Assembly: GCA_039640505.1 (NCBI GenBank)
Contig: CP046865.1
Span: 1,665,501-1,729,500 of the forward strand
Direction of reading: 5' to 3'
From: Rhodobacteraceae bacterium Araon29
Lineage (GTDB): Bacteria > Pseudomonadota > Alphaproteobacteria > Rhodobacterales > Rhodobacteraceae
DNA length: 64,000 nt
The translations under genes and the position numbers were made by a program. The notes under the pieces are model-generated. The model was not told the origin of the DNA and searched no databases. It saw only the letters and a program-made list of their open reading frames with translations. How positions within the stretch are numbered: position 1 is the stretch's first letter; every line of letters begins with the position of its first letter. This document shows, piece after piece, positions 51,950-62,100 of this stretch.

Positions 51950-54352
51950 CTAATGGGTTCTTACGGCCGTTCCAGTATCAACACTAACTGAAGAAGTTTG
52001 ACTTTCTTCTGCTGTTTCATCCCATTCAATTTTTTGAGGTGTTTCTATCAATGCCTCTTCTAATACCTGTGATACATTGTTGACTGGAATAATCGTGAGC
52101 CCATCTTTTACGTTATCGGGTATCTCGCTTAGATCCTTTTCATTTTCCTCGGGAATCAAAACTATTTTAATTCCTCCACGCAGTGCAGCAAGAAGTTTTT
52201 CTTTTAAACCTCCAATGGCGAGTGCATTGCCCCGCAGCGTAACTTCTCCTGTCATGGCAATATCTTTCCGCACTGGTATGCCAGTAAGAACTGATACGAT
52301 TGATGTAACCATTGCCAAACCAGCACTAGGACCGTCTTTTGGTGTTGCTCCCTCTGGAACATGCACGTGTATATCCAGTTTATCAAAACGGGTTGGTTTT
52401 ACTCCGATATTAGGACTTATTGAACGCACATAAGAGCTTGCAGCGTCAATACTCTCTTTCATTACATCGCCAAGTTTGCCTGTTGTTTTCATGCGACCTT
52501 TTCCAGGTAAGCAAAGAGCTTCAATAGAAAGTAAATCTCCGCCAACTGAAGTCCAAGCAAGCCCGGTTACAACACCCACCTGATCTTCTTGTTCTGCTAA
52601 ACCATAGCGAAATTTTTTCACACCAAGAAAATCGTCTATATTGTCACTGGTGACTTTAATTTCGTTGGCTTCTTTTTTGATAATCTTTGTGACGGCTTTG
52701 CGTGTCAATTTAGCAATTTCACGTTCTAGATTTCTAACACCAGCCTCTCTTGTGTAACGTCGAATGATTTCGTTAATTGCCTCATCTTCGACTTCAAATT
52801 CATCTTTTTTCAGCCCGTGGTTTTTAACTTGTTTCTCCACTAAGTGCCGCCGCGCAATTTCACGTTTCTCATCTTCTGTATATCCAGCGAGTGGAATAAT
52901 TTCCATTCTATCAAGCAAGGGGCCTGGCATGTTATAACTATTAGCAGTTGTTAGGAACATTACATTCGAAAGGTCATACTCAACTTCCAAGTAATGATCT
53001 ATAAAAGTACTGTTTTGTTCTGGATCTAGCACCTCAAGCATTGCAGATGCAGGGTCACCACGAAAATCCTGTCCCATTTTATCAATTTCATCCAAAAGGA
53101 TAAGTGGATTTGTAGTTTTTGCTTTTTTCAAGGCCTGAATTATTTTTCCCGGCATGGAACCTATGTAAGTTCTTCGATGCCCGCGTATTTCAGATTCGTC
53201 ACGAACCCCGCCTAAAGAAATCCTTATGAATTCACGACCAGTGGCCTTTGCAACCGATTTACCAAGGGATGTTTTCCCAACACCGGGAGGGCCAACAAGG
53301 CACATTATCGGGCCTTTTAATTTTTGACTTCGTTGTTGAACTGCCAAGTATTCTATAATACGTTCCTTGACTTTCTCCAAACCGTAGTGATCGATATCCA
53401 GAGTACTCTGTGCACGACTTAAGTCCTTTTTAATTCGTGACTTAGTTCCCCACGGAAGAGCGAGAATCCAATCAAGATAGTTTCTAACAACGGTCGCCTC
53501 AGCTGACATTGGGCTCATGTTCTTCAGTTTTTTAAGTTCTGCTTCAGTCTTATCAAGTGCTTCTTTGCTAAGTTTTGTTTTGCGGATACGTTCTTCTAGC
53601 TCTGCTACTTCTGTGACCCCATCCTCACCGTCTCCTAATTCCTTCTGAATAGCCTTCATTTGTTCGTTGAGATAATATTCCCGTTGAGTGCGCTCCATTT
53701 GCGATTTTACCCGGGTTTTAATTTTTTTCTCAACTTTGAGAACACTCATTTCTCCTTGCATCAAACCATAAACTTGTTCCAGGCGATCGCTGACCGACAA
53801 CGTTTCTAACAGATTTTGTTTTTGCTCTAGGTCGACCCCCAGGTGACCAGAAACAAGATCTGCAAGCTTGGTTGGTTCTGTTGCTTCAGAAACTGCGCTT
53901 AGGGCTTCCTCTGGAATATTCTTTTTGATTTTAGCATATCGCTCAAATTCACGTGATACATTTTGTAAGAGAGCTTCAATTGCTTGCGCGTCACCCGCAT
54001 TTTCTTCTAAATGTTCCGCCCGCGCTTCAAAAAAACTGTCATTATCAAGGTATTCAGTGATTTTGACGCGCGATTGCCCTTCGACTAAAACTTTTACAGT
54101 ACCATCTGGTAGTTTCAGTAATTGCAGTACATTGGCCAACACCCCAACAGAAAAAATACCTTCTTTATCTGGATCATCTTCCGACGGGTCTTTTTGGCTT
54201 GATAAAAGAATTTGTTTGTCATCCTGCATGACCTCTTCCAGAGCACGAACGGATTTTTCACGCCCGACAAATAAAGGTACAATCATAAATGGGAAAACCA
54301 CAATGTCACGTAATGTCAACACTGGGTAAGAGGCGTTGAGGGGGTCTAGCAT
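51950..54352 (-). CDS. lon: ATP-dependent Lon protease
   Basis: 800 residues, normal for LonA. The N-terminal substrate-binding domain starts with YPVLTLRDIVVFPFMIVPLF; a long helical region follows. The AAA+ module has Walker A GPPGVGKTSLGKS near 353-365 and Walker B ILLDEIDKM. The protease domain has the catalytic Ser676 in KDGPSAGLAM and Lys719 in the GGLKEKLLAALRGG segment, 43 residues apart as in E. coli Lon. It degrades misfolded and regulatory proteins in the cytoplasm. AGGATC precedes the ATG. No heat-shock promoter could be assigned with confidence in the A+T-rich upstream stretch. Confidence 0.97.
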   Translation of the reverse strand: MLDPLNASYPVLTLRDIVVFPFMIVPLFVGREKSVRALEEVMQDDKQILLSSQKDPSEDDPDKEGIFSVGVLANVLQLLKLPDGTVKVLVEGQSRVKITEYLDNDSFFEARAEHLEENAGDAQAIEALLQNVSREFERYAKIKKNIPEEALSAVSEATEPTKLADLVSGHLGVDLEQKQNLLETLSVSDRLEQVYGLMQGEMSVLKVEKKIKTRVKSQMERTQREYYLNEQMKAIQKELGDGEDGVTEVAELEERIRKTKLSKEALDKTEAELKKLKNMSPMSAEATVVRNYLDWILALPWGTKSRIKKDLSRAQSTLDIDHYGLEKVKERIIEYLAVQQRSQKLKGPIMCLVGPPGVGKTSLGKSVAKATGREFIRISLGGVRDESEIRGHRRTYIGSMPGKIIQALKKAKTTNPLILLDEIDKMGQDFRGDPASAMLEVLDPEQNSTFIDHYLEVEYDLSNVMFLTTANSYNMPGPLLDRMEIIPLAGYTEDEKREIARRHLVEKQVKNHGLKKDEFEVEDEAINEIIRRYTREAGVRNLEREIAKLTRKAVTKIIKKEANEIKVTSDNIDDFLGVKKFRYGLAEQEDQVGVVTGLAWTSVGGDLLSIEALCLPGKGRMKTTGKLGDVMKESIDAASSYVRSISPNIGVKPTRFDKLDIHVHVPEGATPKDGPSAGLAMVTSIVSVLTGIPVRKDIAMTGEVTLRGNALAIGGLKEKLLAALRGGIKIVLIPEENEKDLSEIPDNVKDGLTIIPVNNVSQVLEEALIETPQKIEWDETAEESQTSSVSVDTGTAVRTH

Positions 54353-54821
54353 GCTCGATCCTTTAATAATGGTTGTAGCAGGGTAGGGTCATCGTTAACC
54401 ATCTGCCTTTCCCATAAATTGTTTTCCACATATATCTAGTGAGGTTGCATCAGGTTTTCAATCTTGCTGAGGTGTTTTACTTCTAAGTTTACCGGTGAAG
54501 TGAAATGTTTTTCATCGTGTGAGAAGTCTGGCAAAGCAAAAATAATAAAATGTATGGGATAGTTACCTCGTTCCATCCGATAGTTCTACGTCAGCAATGA
54601 AAAAAAAGATCGCTGATAAGCATAACTTCAACTATAATTTAAAAAATGACTTTACTTTATGATGAAAAACCATTCAAAATTAGCTTTGTTGGTGCGTGAA
54701 GTTCCTTCTATTCCGCCCGCTCTTATCCTACTTTCTTACATTTTTTGTATTTCGCTTCTTGACGAGGAATAAAGCTAAGCCTAAGACACTTTTCACACCA
54801 GATAATTCTGGTGAACAGCAA
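54353..54821. other. Intergenic stretch between lon and the tRNA-Asp pair
   Basis: About 470 bases. It must contain the lon promoter (minus strand) and the promoter for the two tRNA-Asp genes (plus strand). I see no coding frame and cannot identify promoter boxes with confidence. Confidence 0.5.
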
Positions 54822-54898
54822 GCGGTTGTAGCTCAGATGGTTAGAGTACCGGCCTGTCACGCCGGGGGTCGCGGGTTCGAGCCCCGTCAACCGCGCCA
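54822..54898 (+). tRNA. tRNA-Asp (GTC), copy 1
   Basis: 77 nt with encoded CCA. The acceptor GCGGTTG pairs with CAACCGC; the anticodon loop CTGTCAC carries GTC; the T arm contains GTTCGAGCC. Identical in sequence to the second copy 27 bases downstream. Confidence 0.96.
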
Positions 54899-54925
54899 AT
54901 GCTGTTCTTTTGAAGTTGTTTTTGC

Positions 54926-55002
54926 GCGGTTGTAGCTCAGATGGTTAGAGTACCGGCCTGTCACGCCGGGGGTCGCGGGTTCGAGCCCCGTCAACCGCGC
55001 CA
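54926..55002 (+). tRNA. tRNA-Asp (GTC), copy 2
   Basis: 77 nt, base-for-base identical to the copy at 54822. Its 3' end lies 15 bases from the convergent end of ispG. The pair is a recent duplication or is kept identical by gene conversion. Confidence 0.96.
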
Positions 55003-55017
55003 CTTCTTCAAATTAGT

Positions 55018-56154
55018 CTATTTTTTGATTTCTAGCGCTGAAAGTTCAGTTGTTTGCATTTGGTCTGCGCGTTTTTCTACGAGCTCAACTATATGATCAA
55101 TCATTTGGTTGTTATCTATACGGTGATCTTGTTTACCCGCCCAGTAGACCATGCCATGGCCGGCGCCACCGCCAGTGAAACCTACGTCGGTCATCAAAGC
55201 CTCGCCTGGGCCGTTCACGACGCAGCCAATGATTGAAAGGCTGATCGGAGCTTTAATGTGTGCCAGCCGTTGTTCTAAAATCTCAACAGTTTTGATTACG
55301 TCAAAGCCTTGTCGTGCGCAGCTTGGGCAGGAAATTATGTTTACTCCACGGTGGCGCAGTCCTAACGATTTTAGAATTTCATATCCAACTTTGACCTCTT
55401 CAACCAGATCTGCGGAAAGCGAAACTCTTATTGTGTCACCGATACCCATCCATAATAAATTTCCAAGTCCTATTGCGGATTTAATTGTTCCACTTGTTAA
55501 GCTGCCGGCCTCTGTAATACCGAGATGGATAGGCGCATCAGTCAATTCAGCCAAAGACTGATAGGCAGCCGCAGCCATAAACACATCAGAAGCCTTCACA
55601 CTGATTTTAAATTCATTAAAGTCATTATCCTGCAAGATACGTATATGCTCTAAGCCACTCTCTACCATTGCTTCAGGGCAAGGCTCTCGGTATTTGTCCA
55701 AAAGGTGCTTTTCTAGAGAGCCTGCGTTCACACCAATCCGAATAGCACAGCCATGGTTTTTGGCGGCCCTTATGACTTCTTTGATGCGTTCGGACGACCC
55801 TATATTCCCTGGGTTGATGCGAAGACAAGCGGCTCCTGCTTCTGCTGACTCAATGGCTCTTTTATAGTGAAAATGTATGTCAGCAACTATTGGAACAGGG
55901 CTTTCCTTTGTAATAGTTTTCAGAGCTTTACTGCTTTCCTGATCCGGTATCGAAACACGAACTATATCTGCACCTGCATCAGCGGCCCTTTGAATTTGTG
56001 CGATTGTATTCGTCACGTCTGTAGTCAAAGTATTGGTCATTGTTTGTACGGAAATTGGAGCATCTCCGCCGATAGGTACTGAGCCGACATGGATTTTTCT
56101 AGAGGTTCGGCGGTAAACGTTTCGCCAAGGTCGCAAATTATTTGATGACATCAT
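55018..56154 (-). CDS. ispG: 4-hydroxy-3-methylbut-2-en-1-yl diphosphate synthase (flavodoxin)
   Basis: 378 residues, the length of the bacterial two-domain IspG (GcpE). It catalyses the reductive ring opening of MEcPP in the non-mevalonate isoprenoid pathway. The 4Fe-4S ligands are visible as Cys276 and Cys279 (SCPSCAR) and Cys311 (GCVVNGPGE), with Glu318 of the NGPGE motif. The N-terminal TIM barrel has [16 protein letters not shown] and LRINPGNIG. It follows the RodZ-like gene on the same strand, the usual order in Rhodobacterales, 43 bases downstream of its stop. Confidence 0.97.
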   Translation of the reverse strand: MMSSNNLRPWRNVYRRTSRKIHVGSVPIGGDAPISVQTMTNTLTTDVTNTIAQIQRAADAGADIVRVSIPDQESSKALKTITKESPVPIVADIHFHYKRAIESAEAGAACLRINPGNIGSSERIKEVIRAAKNHGCAIRIGVNAGSLEKHLLDKYREPCPEAMVESGLEHIRILQDNDFNEFKISVKASDVFMAAAAYQSLAELTDAPIHLGITEAGSLTSGTIKSAIGLGNLLWMGIGDTIRVSLSADLVEEVKVGYEILKSLGLRHRGVNIISCPSCARQGFDVIKTVEILEQRLAHIKAPISLSIIGCVVNGPGEALMTDVGFTGGGAGHGMVYWAGKQDHRIDNNQMIDHIVELVEKRADQMQTTELSALEIKK

Positions 56155-56197
56155 ACCATTCCAAATTGCTGGCTTGTCGCGATCATTTTAATCGAGT

Positions 56198-57442
56198 TTA
56201 ATCAAGTGTTTGCGTTAACACTTGAGAAATTGTAAAGCTAGAAATATCCGCTTCTGCAACAATCTTTTGCAAGTGTGGATCAATCTCAATATCTGCCAGT
56301 TGATAAGTTTGGGTCAAAGAGTCTACAGATAACGGTATTTGCTTGACAACTTTTGCGCCATCGCCTGCAGGTCCGTAGAGAGCACCGTTCACAGCAAAAT
56401 AGAGAGAGCCTGACATACCAGCGCGTAATCTAGGTGCTACTTCGGTTTGTGGTAGAATAAATTCTTCCCCAGGGTTCATGATTTGCTCGTAAATCGTAGT
56501 TCCATCGGCGGCTTTAACCTGCACCCAAGCTGGCCGAACAGCAAATAAAGCAAGCCGTGGTGGAGAATCTTCAACCACTTTTGGGACAGAATTTAATGCT
56601 GAATTAGCCAATATTTCTGCAAGTCCAAGGTCAGATTCTGCTGTTTCGTTAATGTATAAGGTTTCTAGAGCAGGCTTGAAATTTCCAATTTGGCTGGGGT
56701 CAAGCGAAGAAATAGGGGCATCCCTTGCCACTAATATTGGAACTTCGAGGGCTTGTGGGCGATAAAGACGATCCAAGTTTTCTTTGGTGGTATTTTCTGC
56801 AAACAAATAACTTGCTCGACTCTCTTTGGTTTCAATACCTCCACCAATTGGATCTAAATCTGACAAAACTATTGGGGTATTTTCTGCGGGAGAAACCTGC
56901 ACTCTTTGAACTTCCTTGATGATTGACCATGCTCCAAAGCTAATTGAGCTTATAAGTGCTATCATTACAATTGTCGAACCGATTGCACGAGTATCAAAAT
57001 GATCTAAAGCAGACTTTTTGGGTGGCATAAATTGCGTCGAGGCAGCAGCCAATGTGGCGATACCTGAGGCATTCTGAGGATGGAGGGTGAGATTTTTTTT
57101 CTTTCCGCGTGACTTGGACGACAAAGTAATTTTTGTAGCGAATCCGCTTTCAGAACAAAACTTTTCAAAAACTTCCTCTGGTGGCATTCCTAAATACTTA
57201 GCATAAGACTTAACATAACCAGCAATAAAGCTTGGTGTGTCAAACGCTTCTGGATCACAATTTTCTATTGCTGATATATAAGAAGCTTTAATTCTTAACT
57301 CGCGTTGAACATCCAAAAGCGACTTGCCAAGCGTTGCACGCTCACCGCGCATAAGATCACCCAGCGTAAGCTGGTAATCATCAAAACCTTTCAAATCCGT
57401 GCTGTTTTCCTGACTTGAAAAAGTCGGATCGTGCCTTTTCAT
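56198..57442 (-). CDS. RodZ-like helix-turn-helix membrane protein (DUF4115)
   Basis: 414 residues from ATG 57442. An in-frame ATG at 57511 would add 23 residues, but the segment has no family match and the purine-rich site lies before 57442. Residues about 25-95 are an XRE-type helix-turn-helix (GKSLLDVQRELRIKASYISAIE core). One membrane helix is at 153-175 (IVMIALISSISFGAW). The C-terminal domain (about 295-380) is DUF4115-like, with WVQVKAADGTTIYEQIMNPGEE. RodZ links MreB to the cell-wall elongation machinery. Position between hemA and ispG supports the alphaproteobacterial version. Confidence 0.88.
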   Translation of the reverse strand: MKRHDPTFSSQENSTDLKGFDDYQLTLGDLMRGERATLGKSLLDVQRELRIKASYISAIENCDPEAFDTPSFIAGYVKSYAKYLGMPPEEVFEKFCSESGFATKITLSSKSRGKKKNLTLHPQNASGIATLAAASTQFMPPKKSALDHFDTRAIGSTIVMIALISSISFGAWSIIKEVQRVQVSPAENTPIVLSDLDPIGGGIETKESRASYLFAENTTKENLDRLYRPQALEVPILVARDAPISSLDPSQIGNFKPALETLYINETAESDLGLAEILANSALNSVPKVVEDSPPRLALFAVRPAWVQVKAADGTTIYEQIMNPGEEFILPQTEVAPRLRAGMSGSLYFAVNGALYGPAGDGAKVVKQIPLSVDSLTQTYQLADIEIDPHLQKIVAEADISSFTISQVLTQTLD

Positions 57443-57559
57443 GTTTCTCTTTCGCCTCAGTGTCCCCAACTCCCACAAAGCCAAAGCCGAATCGGTTTGG
57501 ATTTGCGACACTTACGAATAATTACCATAGGAATAACGGGATTGCACCTGAAGACAGGT

Positions 57560-58798
57560 TTAGGCGCTTATTCCGGCACGATTCAGCGCACAATGTGACC
57601 AAAGTTCATCCATTGCCTTAACAAGATGATCAATTTCTTTTGGCCCATGTACGGGTGAGGGGGTGAACCTTAACCTTTCCGTACCGCGAGGCACTGTGGG
57701 AAAATTTATGGGTTGGACATAAATTCCGAAGTTGCTAAGCAACATGTCTGACAGCTTTTTGGTATGAACGGGGTTACCTACAATGACCGGAACTATGTGA
57801 CTTTGGTGATCTATAATTGGAAGACCAAGCCCTTTTAGCCTAAGCTTTAATATTTTTGCTTGTGTTTGATGCAACTCACGGAGCTGTGAATTAGATTTGA
57901 GATGTGAAACCGAAGCAATTGCACCTGCAGCGATTGAAGGTGGTAAAGAAGTGGTAAAAATAAAACCGGGTGCATAGGATCGTATAGCATCGCATAGTTT
58001 TGAACTAGCAGCTATATAGCCCCCCATTGTTCCATAAGCTTTTGCTAAGGTTCCATTAATAATATCAATGCGGTGCGTTAACCCGTCGCGCTCTGCTACA
58101 CCTGCTCCACGAGCACCATACATTCCCACGGCGTGAACTTCGTCTATGTAAGTCAATGCACCAAATTCTTCAGCCAGATCGCATATTCCGCGAATAGGAG
58201 CAAAATCTCCATCCATGGAATAGATTGATTCAAACGCTATGAGTTTTGGTAATTTTGCATCATCTAAAGACATTAACTCACGAAGATGGTCTAGATCGTT
58301 GTGTCGGAAAATTCGTTTTGCGCCACCATTGCGCTTTATGCCTTCAATCATTGAGGCATGATTGAGTTCATCGGAGTATATAATCAAACCAGGAAATAAT
58401 TTTGGCAGAGTGCTTAACGTCGCATCATTGGCGATATAGGCACTTGTAAACAGCAATGCGCTTTCTTTTGAGTGCAAATCAGCGAGTTCAAATTCCAGTT
58501 CTTTATGAAATCGCGTTGTGCCAGAAATATTTCGAGTTCCCCCAGAGCCGGCACCAGTGGCGTCAAGTGCTTCGTGCATTGCATTTATCACGATTGGGTT
58601 TTGACCCATGCCAAGGTAGTCGTTTCCGCACCATACTGTGACAGGTCTTTTAGTCCCGTCAGAGCATTGCCAAACCGCATTTGGGAAATTCCCGCGTTCT
58701 CGCTCTATGTCTATAAATGTGCGATAACGCCCTTCCTCGTGCAACCGATTTATTGCTTGCTCAAGGTGATCTTCATAGCTCTTAAGTCGATCTTGCAT
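57560..58798 (-). CDS. hemA: 5-aminolevulinate synthase
   Basis: 412 residues of the PLP-dependent alpha-oxoamine synthase family. It condenses glycine and succinyl-CoA in the first step of C4-pathway heme synthesis, the route used by alphaproteobacteria. Visible residues: the N-terminal [26 protein letters not shown] at 82-94, the PLP-ring Asp219 in YIDEVHAVG, and the Schiff-base Lys253 in [12 protein letters not shown]-specific features, such as TRNISGT and the length near 410, favour ALAS over KBL or BioF. It lies upstream of the RodZ-like gene on the same strand with 117 bp between. Confidence 0.96.
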   Translation of the reverse strand: MQDRLKSYEDHLEQAINRLHEEGRYRTFIDIERERGNFPNAVWQCSDGTKRPVTVWCGNDYLGMGQNPIVINAMHEALDATGAGSGGTRNISGTTRFHKELEFELADLHSKESALLFTSAYIANDATLSTLPKLFPGLIIYSDELNHASMIEGIKRNGGAKRIFRHNDLDHLRELMSLDDAKLPKLIAFESIYSMDGDFAPIRGICDLAEEFGALTYIDEVHAVGMYGARGAGVAERDGLTHRIDIINGTLAKAYGTMGGYIAASSKLCDAIRSYAPGFIFTTSLPPSIAAGAIASVSHLKSNSQLRELHQTQAKILKLRLKGLGLPIIDHQSHIVPVIVGNPVHTKKLSDMLLSNFGIYVQPINFPTVPRGTERLRFTPSPVHGPKEIDHLVKAMDELWSHCALNRAGISA

Positions 58799-58958
58799 AG
58801 TCTATACTTATCTGCTTTTTTCCTGTTACCCAAGTGCAAAACAAATTTTGGGTAGTGCCATAGATTTCAAGTTTCTCTTGTTTCCGTATCAACCTCAACT
58901 GGACACCCTGACGATCAATGCTAAAGTGTCTACGATTGTTATATAGCAGGAGAAATTT

Positions 58959-60344
58959 ATGTCGCTAGCCCCTGTTCTTGCGCAGATTGACGCAGATTTA
59001 GACGAATCTATTACACGCCTTTTTCATTTGCTGCGAATTCGCTCTATTTCCACTGATCCTGTTTACAAAACAGAATGTGAAAAAGCTGCTAACTGGCTTG
59101 TTAATCAACTCACTTTACTGGGTGCTGATGCAAAGAAATGCGACACACCTGGACACCCAATGGTGTTGGGAGAGGCTTTTCCAGAAAGCGCAGACGGAAA
59201 ACCGCATGTACTTTTTTATGGGCATTATGATGTTCAACCGGTTGATCCCATTGATTTATGGGATCGTGAGCCTTTTGACCCTGCTATAGAAGTCACCGAC
59301 AGGGGCAAAGTTATTCGTGCCCGCGGTGCAGCGGATGATAAGGGCCAGCTTATGACTTTTATCGAAGCCTGCCGCGCCTGGAAATCTGTGCATGGTGACT
59401 TTCCGTGTCGAATCACCTTCTTTTTTGAAGGTGAAGAAGAAAGTGGATCACCCAGCCTCGTGCCATTTATGAAAGACCATAAAGAAGAGCTTACAAGTGA
59501 TGTGGTTTTGATCTGCGATACAGGATTGTTTCAAAGTAAAACCCCTGCAGTTGTAACAAGATTACGCGGTCTATTAGGGGAAGAAATTAGTATTACAGGA
59601 CCAGATAAGGATTTGCACTCTGGTATGTACGGCGGCCCTGCAATAAATCCTATTCGAGTATTAAGCAAAATTTTGGCAAATTTGCATGATTCTGATGGCC
59701 GAATTACAGTTCCGGATTTTTATGACGGTGTGCCCGAGTTACCTGCTGAAATCAGTGCTCAATGGGCATCGTTAAATTTTGACCATGAGAGCTTTCTTGG
59801 CGATGTGGGTTTAAGTGTACCGGCAGGAGAAGATGGTTTTACACCACTTGAAATGATATGGTCTCGACCGACCTGTGAAATAAATGGGATTATTGGTGGT
59901 TACACAGGAAAGGGGTTTAAAACGGTTTTACCCAGTACAGCCAGTGCTAAGGTAAGTTTTCGTTTGGTAGGAGATCAAGACCCGCATAAAATTAGAGCCA
60001 GTTTTCGTGAATATATTCGGTCGATGGTGCCTGAGGATTGCAAAATAGAATTTAAAGGGCACGGTGCTTCGCAAGGGTCTGTTATGTCAACGCAAGCTCC
60101 TGAATTTGAAGCTGCGCGCAAAGCTTTGAGTGAGGAATGGCCTAATGATGCAGCATTTGTTGGATGTGGAGGATCTATTCCAATCGCAGGTCATTTCCAA
60201 AACATCACTGGTGTTACACCCATGCTTATTGGATTTGGTAAAGATGATGATCAACTGCATTCTCCTAATGAAAAATATGATTTGGAAAGCTTCCACAAAG
60301 GGATGCGCAGCTGGGCCCGCGTGCTTGCAGAGTTAACGAAATAA
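58959..60344 (+). CDS. M20-family metallopeptidase (dipeptidase)
   Basis: 461 residues. The two-zinc ligands and catalytic residues of the M20 family are in place: His89 and Asp91 (GHYDVQPVD), Asp127 (GAADDKGQL), Glu160-Glu161 (FEGEEESGS), Asp187 (CDTG) and a C-terminal His near LHSPNEKY. The dimerisation domain lies at about 205-370. Homologues are annotated as dipeptidases or M20/M25/M40 peptidases of this size. AGGAGAAATTT precedes the ATG. It is divergent from hemA, and its start lies 160 bp away. Confidence 0.92.
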   Translation: MSLAPVLAQIDADLDESITRLFHLLRIRSISTDPVYKTECEKAANWLVNQLTLLGADAKKCDTPGHPMVLGEAFPESADGKPHVLFYGHYDVQPVDPIDLWDREPFDPAIEVTDRGKVIRARGAADDKGQLMTFIEACRAWKSVHGDFPCRITFFFEGEEESGSPSLVPFMKDHKEELTSDVVLICDTGLFQSKTPAVVTRLRGLLGEEISITGPDKDLHSGMYGGPAINPIRVLSKILANLHDSDGRITVPDFYDGVPELPAEISAQWASLNFDHESFLGDVGLSVPAGEDGFTPLEMIWSRPTCEINGIIGGYTGKGFKTVLPSTASAKVSFRLVGDQDPHKIRASFREYIRSMVPEDCKIEFKGHGASQGSVMSTQAPEFEAARKALSEEWPNDAAFVGCGGSIPIAGHFQNITGVTPMLIGFGKDDDQLHSPNEKYDLESFHKGMRSWARVLAELTK

Positions 60345-60447
60345 TTACCTTAAACGGTGTGAGTAAAGTCAGATCTTTTTTTGGCTAAGAAGATGGTGAA
60401 AAATTATTTTTGAAGGTTTCAAGAAAGCCACAGTCCACATCAACGAG

Positions 60448-61278
60448 GTGGACATCTTTTACTGTATCGGTGGGCAGGGCGATCCTGTGCTGCTTTTGCA
60501 TGGGTTTCCCCAAACCCATGTGATGTGGGCTGAAATTGCAGGATTTTTGGCGCAGAGTTTTACTGTGATATGTGCCGACTTACGAGGTTACGGAGCATCT
60601 AGTAAGCCGCGCGGTGTCAAGAATTACTCCTTTAGGGAAATGGGAAAAGATCAAATAGCTTTGATGCACCATCTGGGTTTTGACGAATTTCATCTGGTCG
60701 GGCACGATCGCGGAGGCCGCGTCGCTCATCGAATATCTTTAGATTTTTTGGAAAATGTTAAAAGCTTAACGCTTATGGATATAGTGCCAACACATCTTTT
60801 GCTGGATCAGATTAATAAAGAGGTGGCACGTGCTTATTACCACTGGCTTTTTTTGGCGCAGCCATACCCGTTTCCTGAAACCCTTATTTCATCCGATCCC
60901 GACTATTTTTACGAAAGCTGTTTGCTGGGGTGGGGAGGTGCGAAATTAAGTGATTTCCCAATTAAACATCTTACGGAATATCGAAAATCATGGCGAGATG
61001 CCGAAACCGTAAGGGCAATGTGTGACGACTATCGTGCTGCTATAGATTTTGACTTCAATCTTGATGAGATAGATTTAAGCCGCAGGCTTGATTTGCCTTC
61101 TCTCATCATGTGGGGCCAAGATGGCGCTATGGATCGTGCCTACGACATGAGCACAGTCTGGAAAAACCGGCTGTCAAACCTACAAACCAAGGCGATGCCA
61201 GGCGGGCATTTTTTCCCTGAAATTTCTTCTGAAATGACAGCCGAGGTTCTAAACTCCTTTTTAAAATCGCTTGAATGA
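60448..61278 (+). CDS. Fluoroacetate/haloacetate-dehalogenase-like alpha/beta hydrolase
   Basis: 276 residues counted from GTG 60448. The oxyanion motif is HGFPQ at 18-22. The nucleophile is Asp87 in GHDRGGR (most alpha/beta hydrolases have Ser there), followed by Arg88 and Arg91, then His132-Trp133 (YYHWLF), Tyr195 and His254. This set and its spacing match fluoroacetate dehalogenase (Asp110, Arg111, Arg114, His155, Trp156, Tyr219, His280 in the Rhodopseudomonas enzyme). The first strand of the fold (residues KATVHINEVDIFY) begins upstream of this GTG, and the only upstream starts in frame are ATT codons at 60403 and 60406. Halide release is inferred from motif conservation, and other epoxide- or ester-cleaving activity is possible. 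Confidence 0.85.
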   Translation: MDIFYCIGGQGDPVLLLHGFPQTHVMWAEIAGFLAQSFTVICADLRGYGASSKPRGVKNYSFREMGKDQIALMHHLGFDEFHLVGHDRGGRVAHRISLDFLENVKSLTLMDIVPTHLLLDQINKEVARAYYHWLFLAQPYPFPETLISSDPDYFYESCLLGWGGAKLSDFPIKHLTEYRKSWRDAETVRAMCDDYRAAIDFDFNLDEIDLSRRLDLPSLIMWGQDGAMDRAYDMSTVWKNRLSNLQTKAMPGGHFFPEISSEMTAEVLNSFLKSLE

Positions 61279-61329
61279 TGCCTGAAGCCAAACAACTGAA
61301 AAACGGAAATAACGTCGTTTAGCACAAAG

Positions 61330-62082
61330 TTAGCGCCGCTTGTCTGTAACCATTTTAACAAGAGCATCTGCTGGCACAAATCCGCGTAGTATTTCATCAT
61401 GTAAAACAAATGTAGGGGTTCCTGTAATTTCCATAATCTGCCCCAAAGCACGGTTTTGTTGGATAACCGCGATCACGGAGTCGGTATTCATATGGTTCAA
61501 AATACTGTCTTTGTCTAAGTTAAGCGCTGTCGCAATGCGGCCTAGCGCGCTTGGCGTCGTATTACCTTTGAATGATATTAAAATATCATGGGCAGCTTTA
61601 TAAGCTTTGTTTCCATAAAGCTGTTGAACTGCGATTGCAAATTGAGCTGATGTAATTGATGACTCTCCGAGGATTGGAAATTCTTTTATTATAAGTTTAA
61701 TATTTCCGTCTCTTGCGAGTAATTCCTCAACTTCACTGTGGGCCTTTCGGCAATATCCACACTTGTAATCTACAAACTCGACCAGCGTAATATCACCTTC
61801 TGGATTGCCGCCAACATAAGAATACCCGTCAGCAAAAATTGCTGCGCTATTGTTTTCAACCAACTCAAGATCACGTTGAGTTTCTGTTTGCGCCTGTCTT
61901 TGTTGTAAAATATCGACGGCTTCATAGATGACCTCTGGGTTGTCTAAAAGATATGCTCGTATTTCGGCCCGAAAGGCGACTCTTTGGTTTTCCGTCATTT
62001 TACTGACATCAAAGGCAGCAGCCATTTGAGTAAAAAGTAGTAGACATAAAATACTGGCAAATGCGGTCTTATGCTGGGTCAT
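61330..62082 (-). CDS. DsbA-family periplasmic thiol-disulfide protein
   Basis: 250 residues with a signal peptide (basic MTQHK, hydrophobic core to AAA near residue 23). A thioredoxin fold with CGYC at 108-111 is preceded by LVEFVDYKCGYC and followed by the cis-Pro loop TGTPTFV. A helical region with DNPEVIYEAVDILQQRQAQ precedes the fold, as in the Com1/ScsC-type DsbA-like group of alphaproteobacteria. It should oxidise or isomerise disulfides in the periplasm. It follows the M48 protease gene, 18 bases downstream, on the same strand, a common pairing in envelope quality control. Confidence 0.9.
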   Translation of the reverse strand: MTQHKTAFASILCLLLFTQMAAAFDVSKMTENQRVAFRAEIRAYLLDNPEVIYEAVDILQQRQAQTETQRDLELVENNSAAIFADGYSYVGGNPEGDITLVEFVDYKCGYCRKAHSEVEELLARDGNIKLIIKEFPILGESSITSAQFAIAVQQLYGNKAYKAAHDILISFKGNTTPSALGRIATALNLDKDSILNHMNTDSVIAVIQQNRALGQIMEITGTPTFVLHDEILRGFVPADALVKMVTDKRR

Positions 62083-62100
62083 GATTTTCCAATAGTGTTT

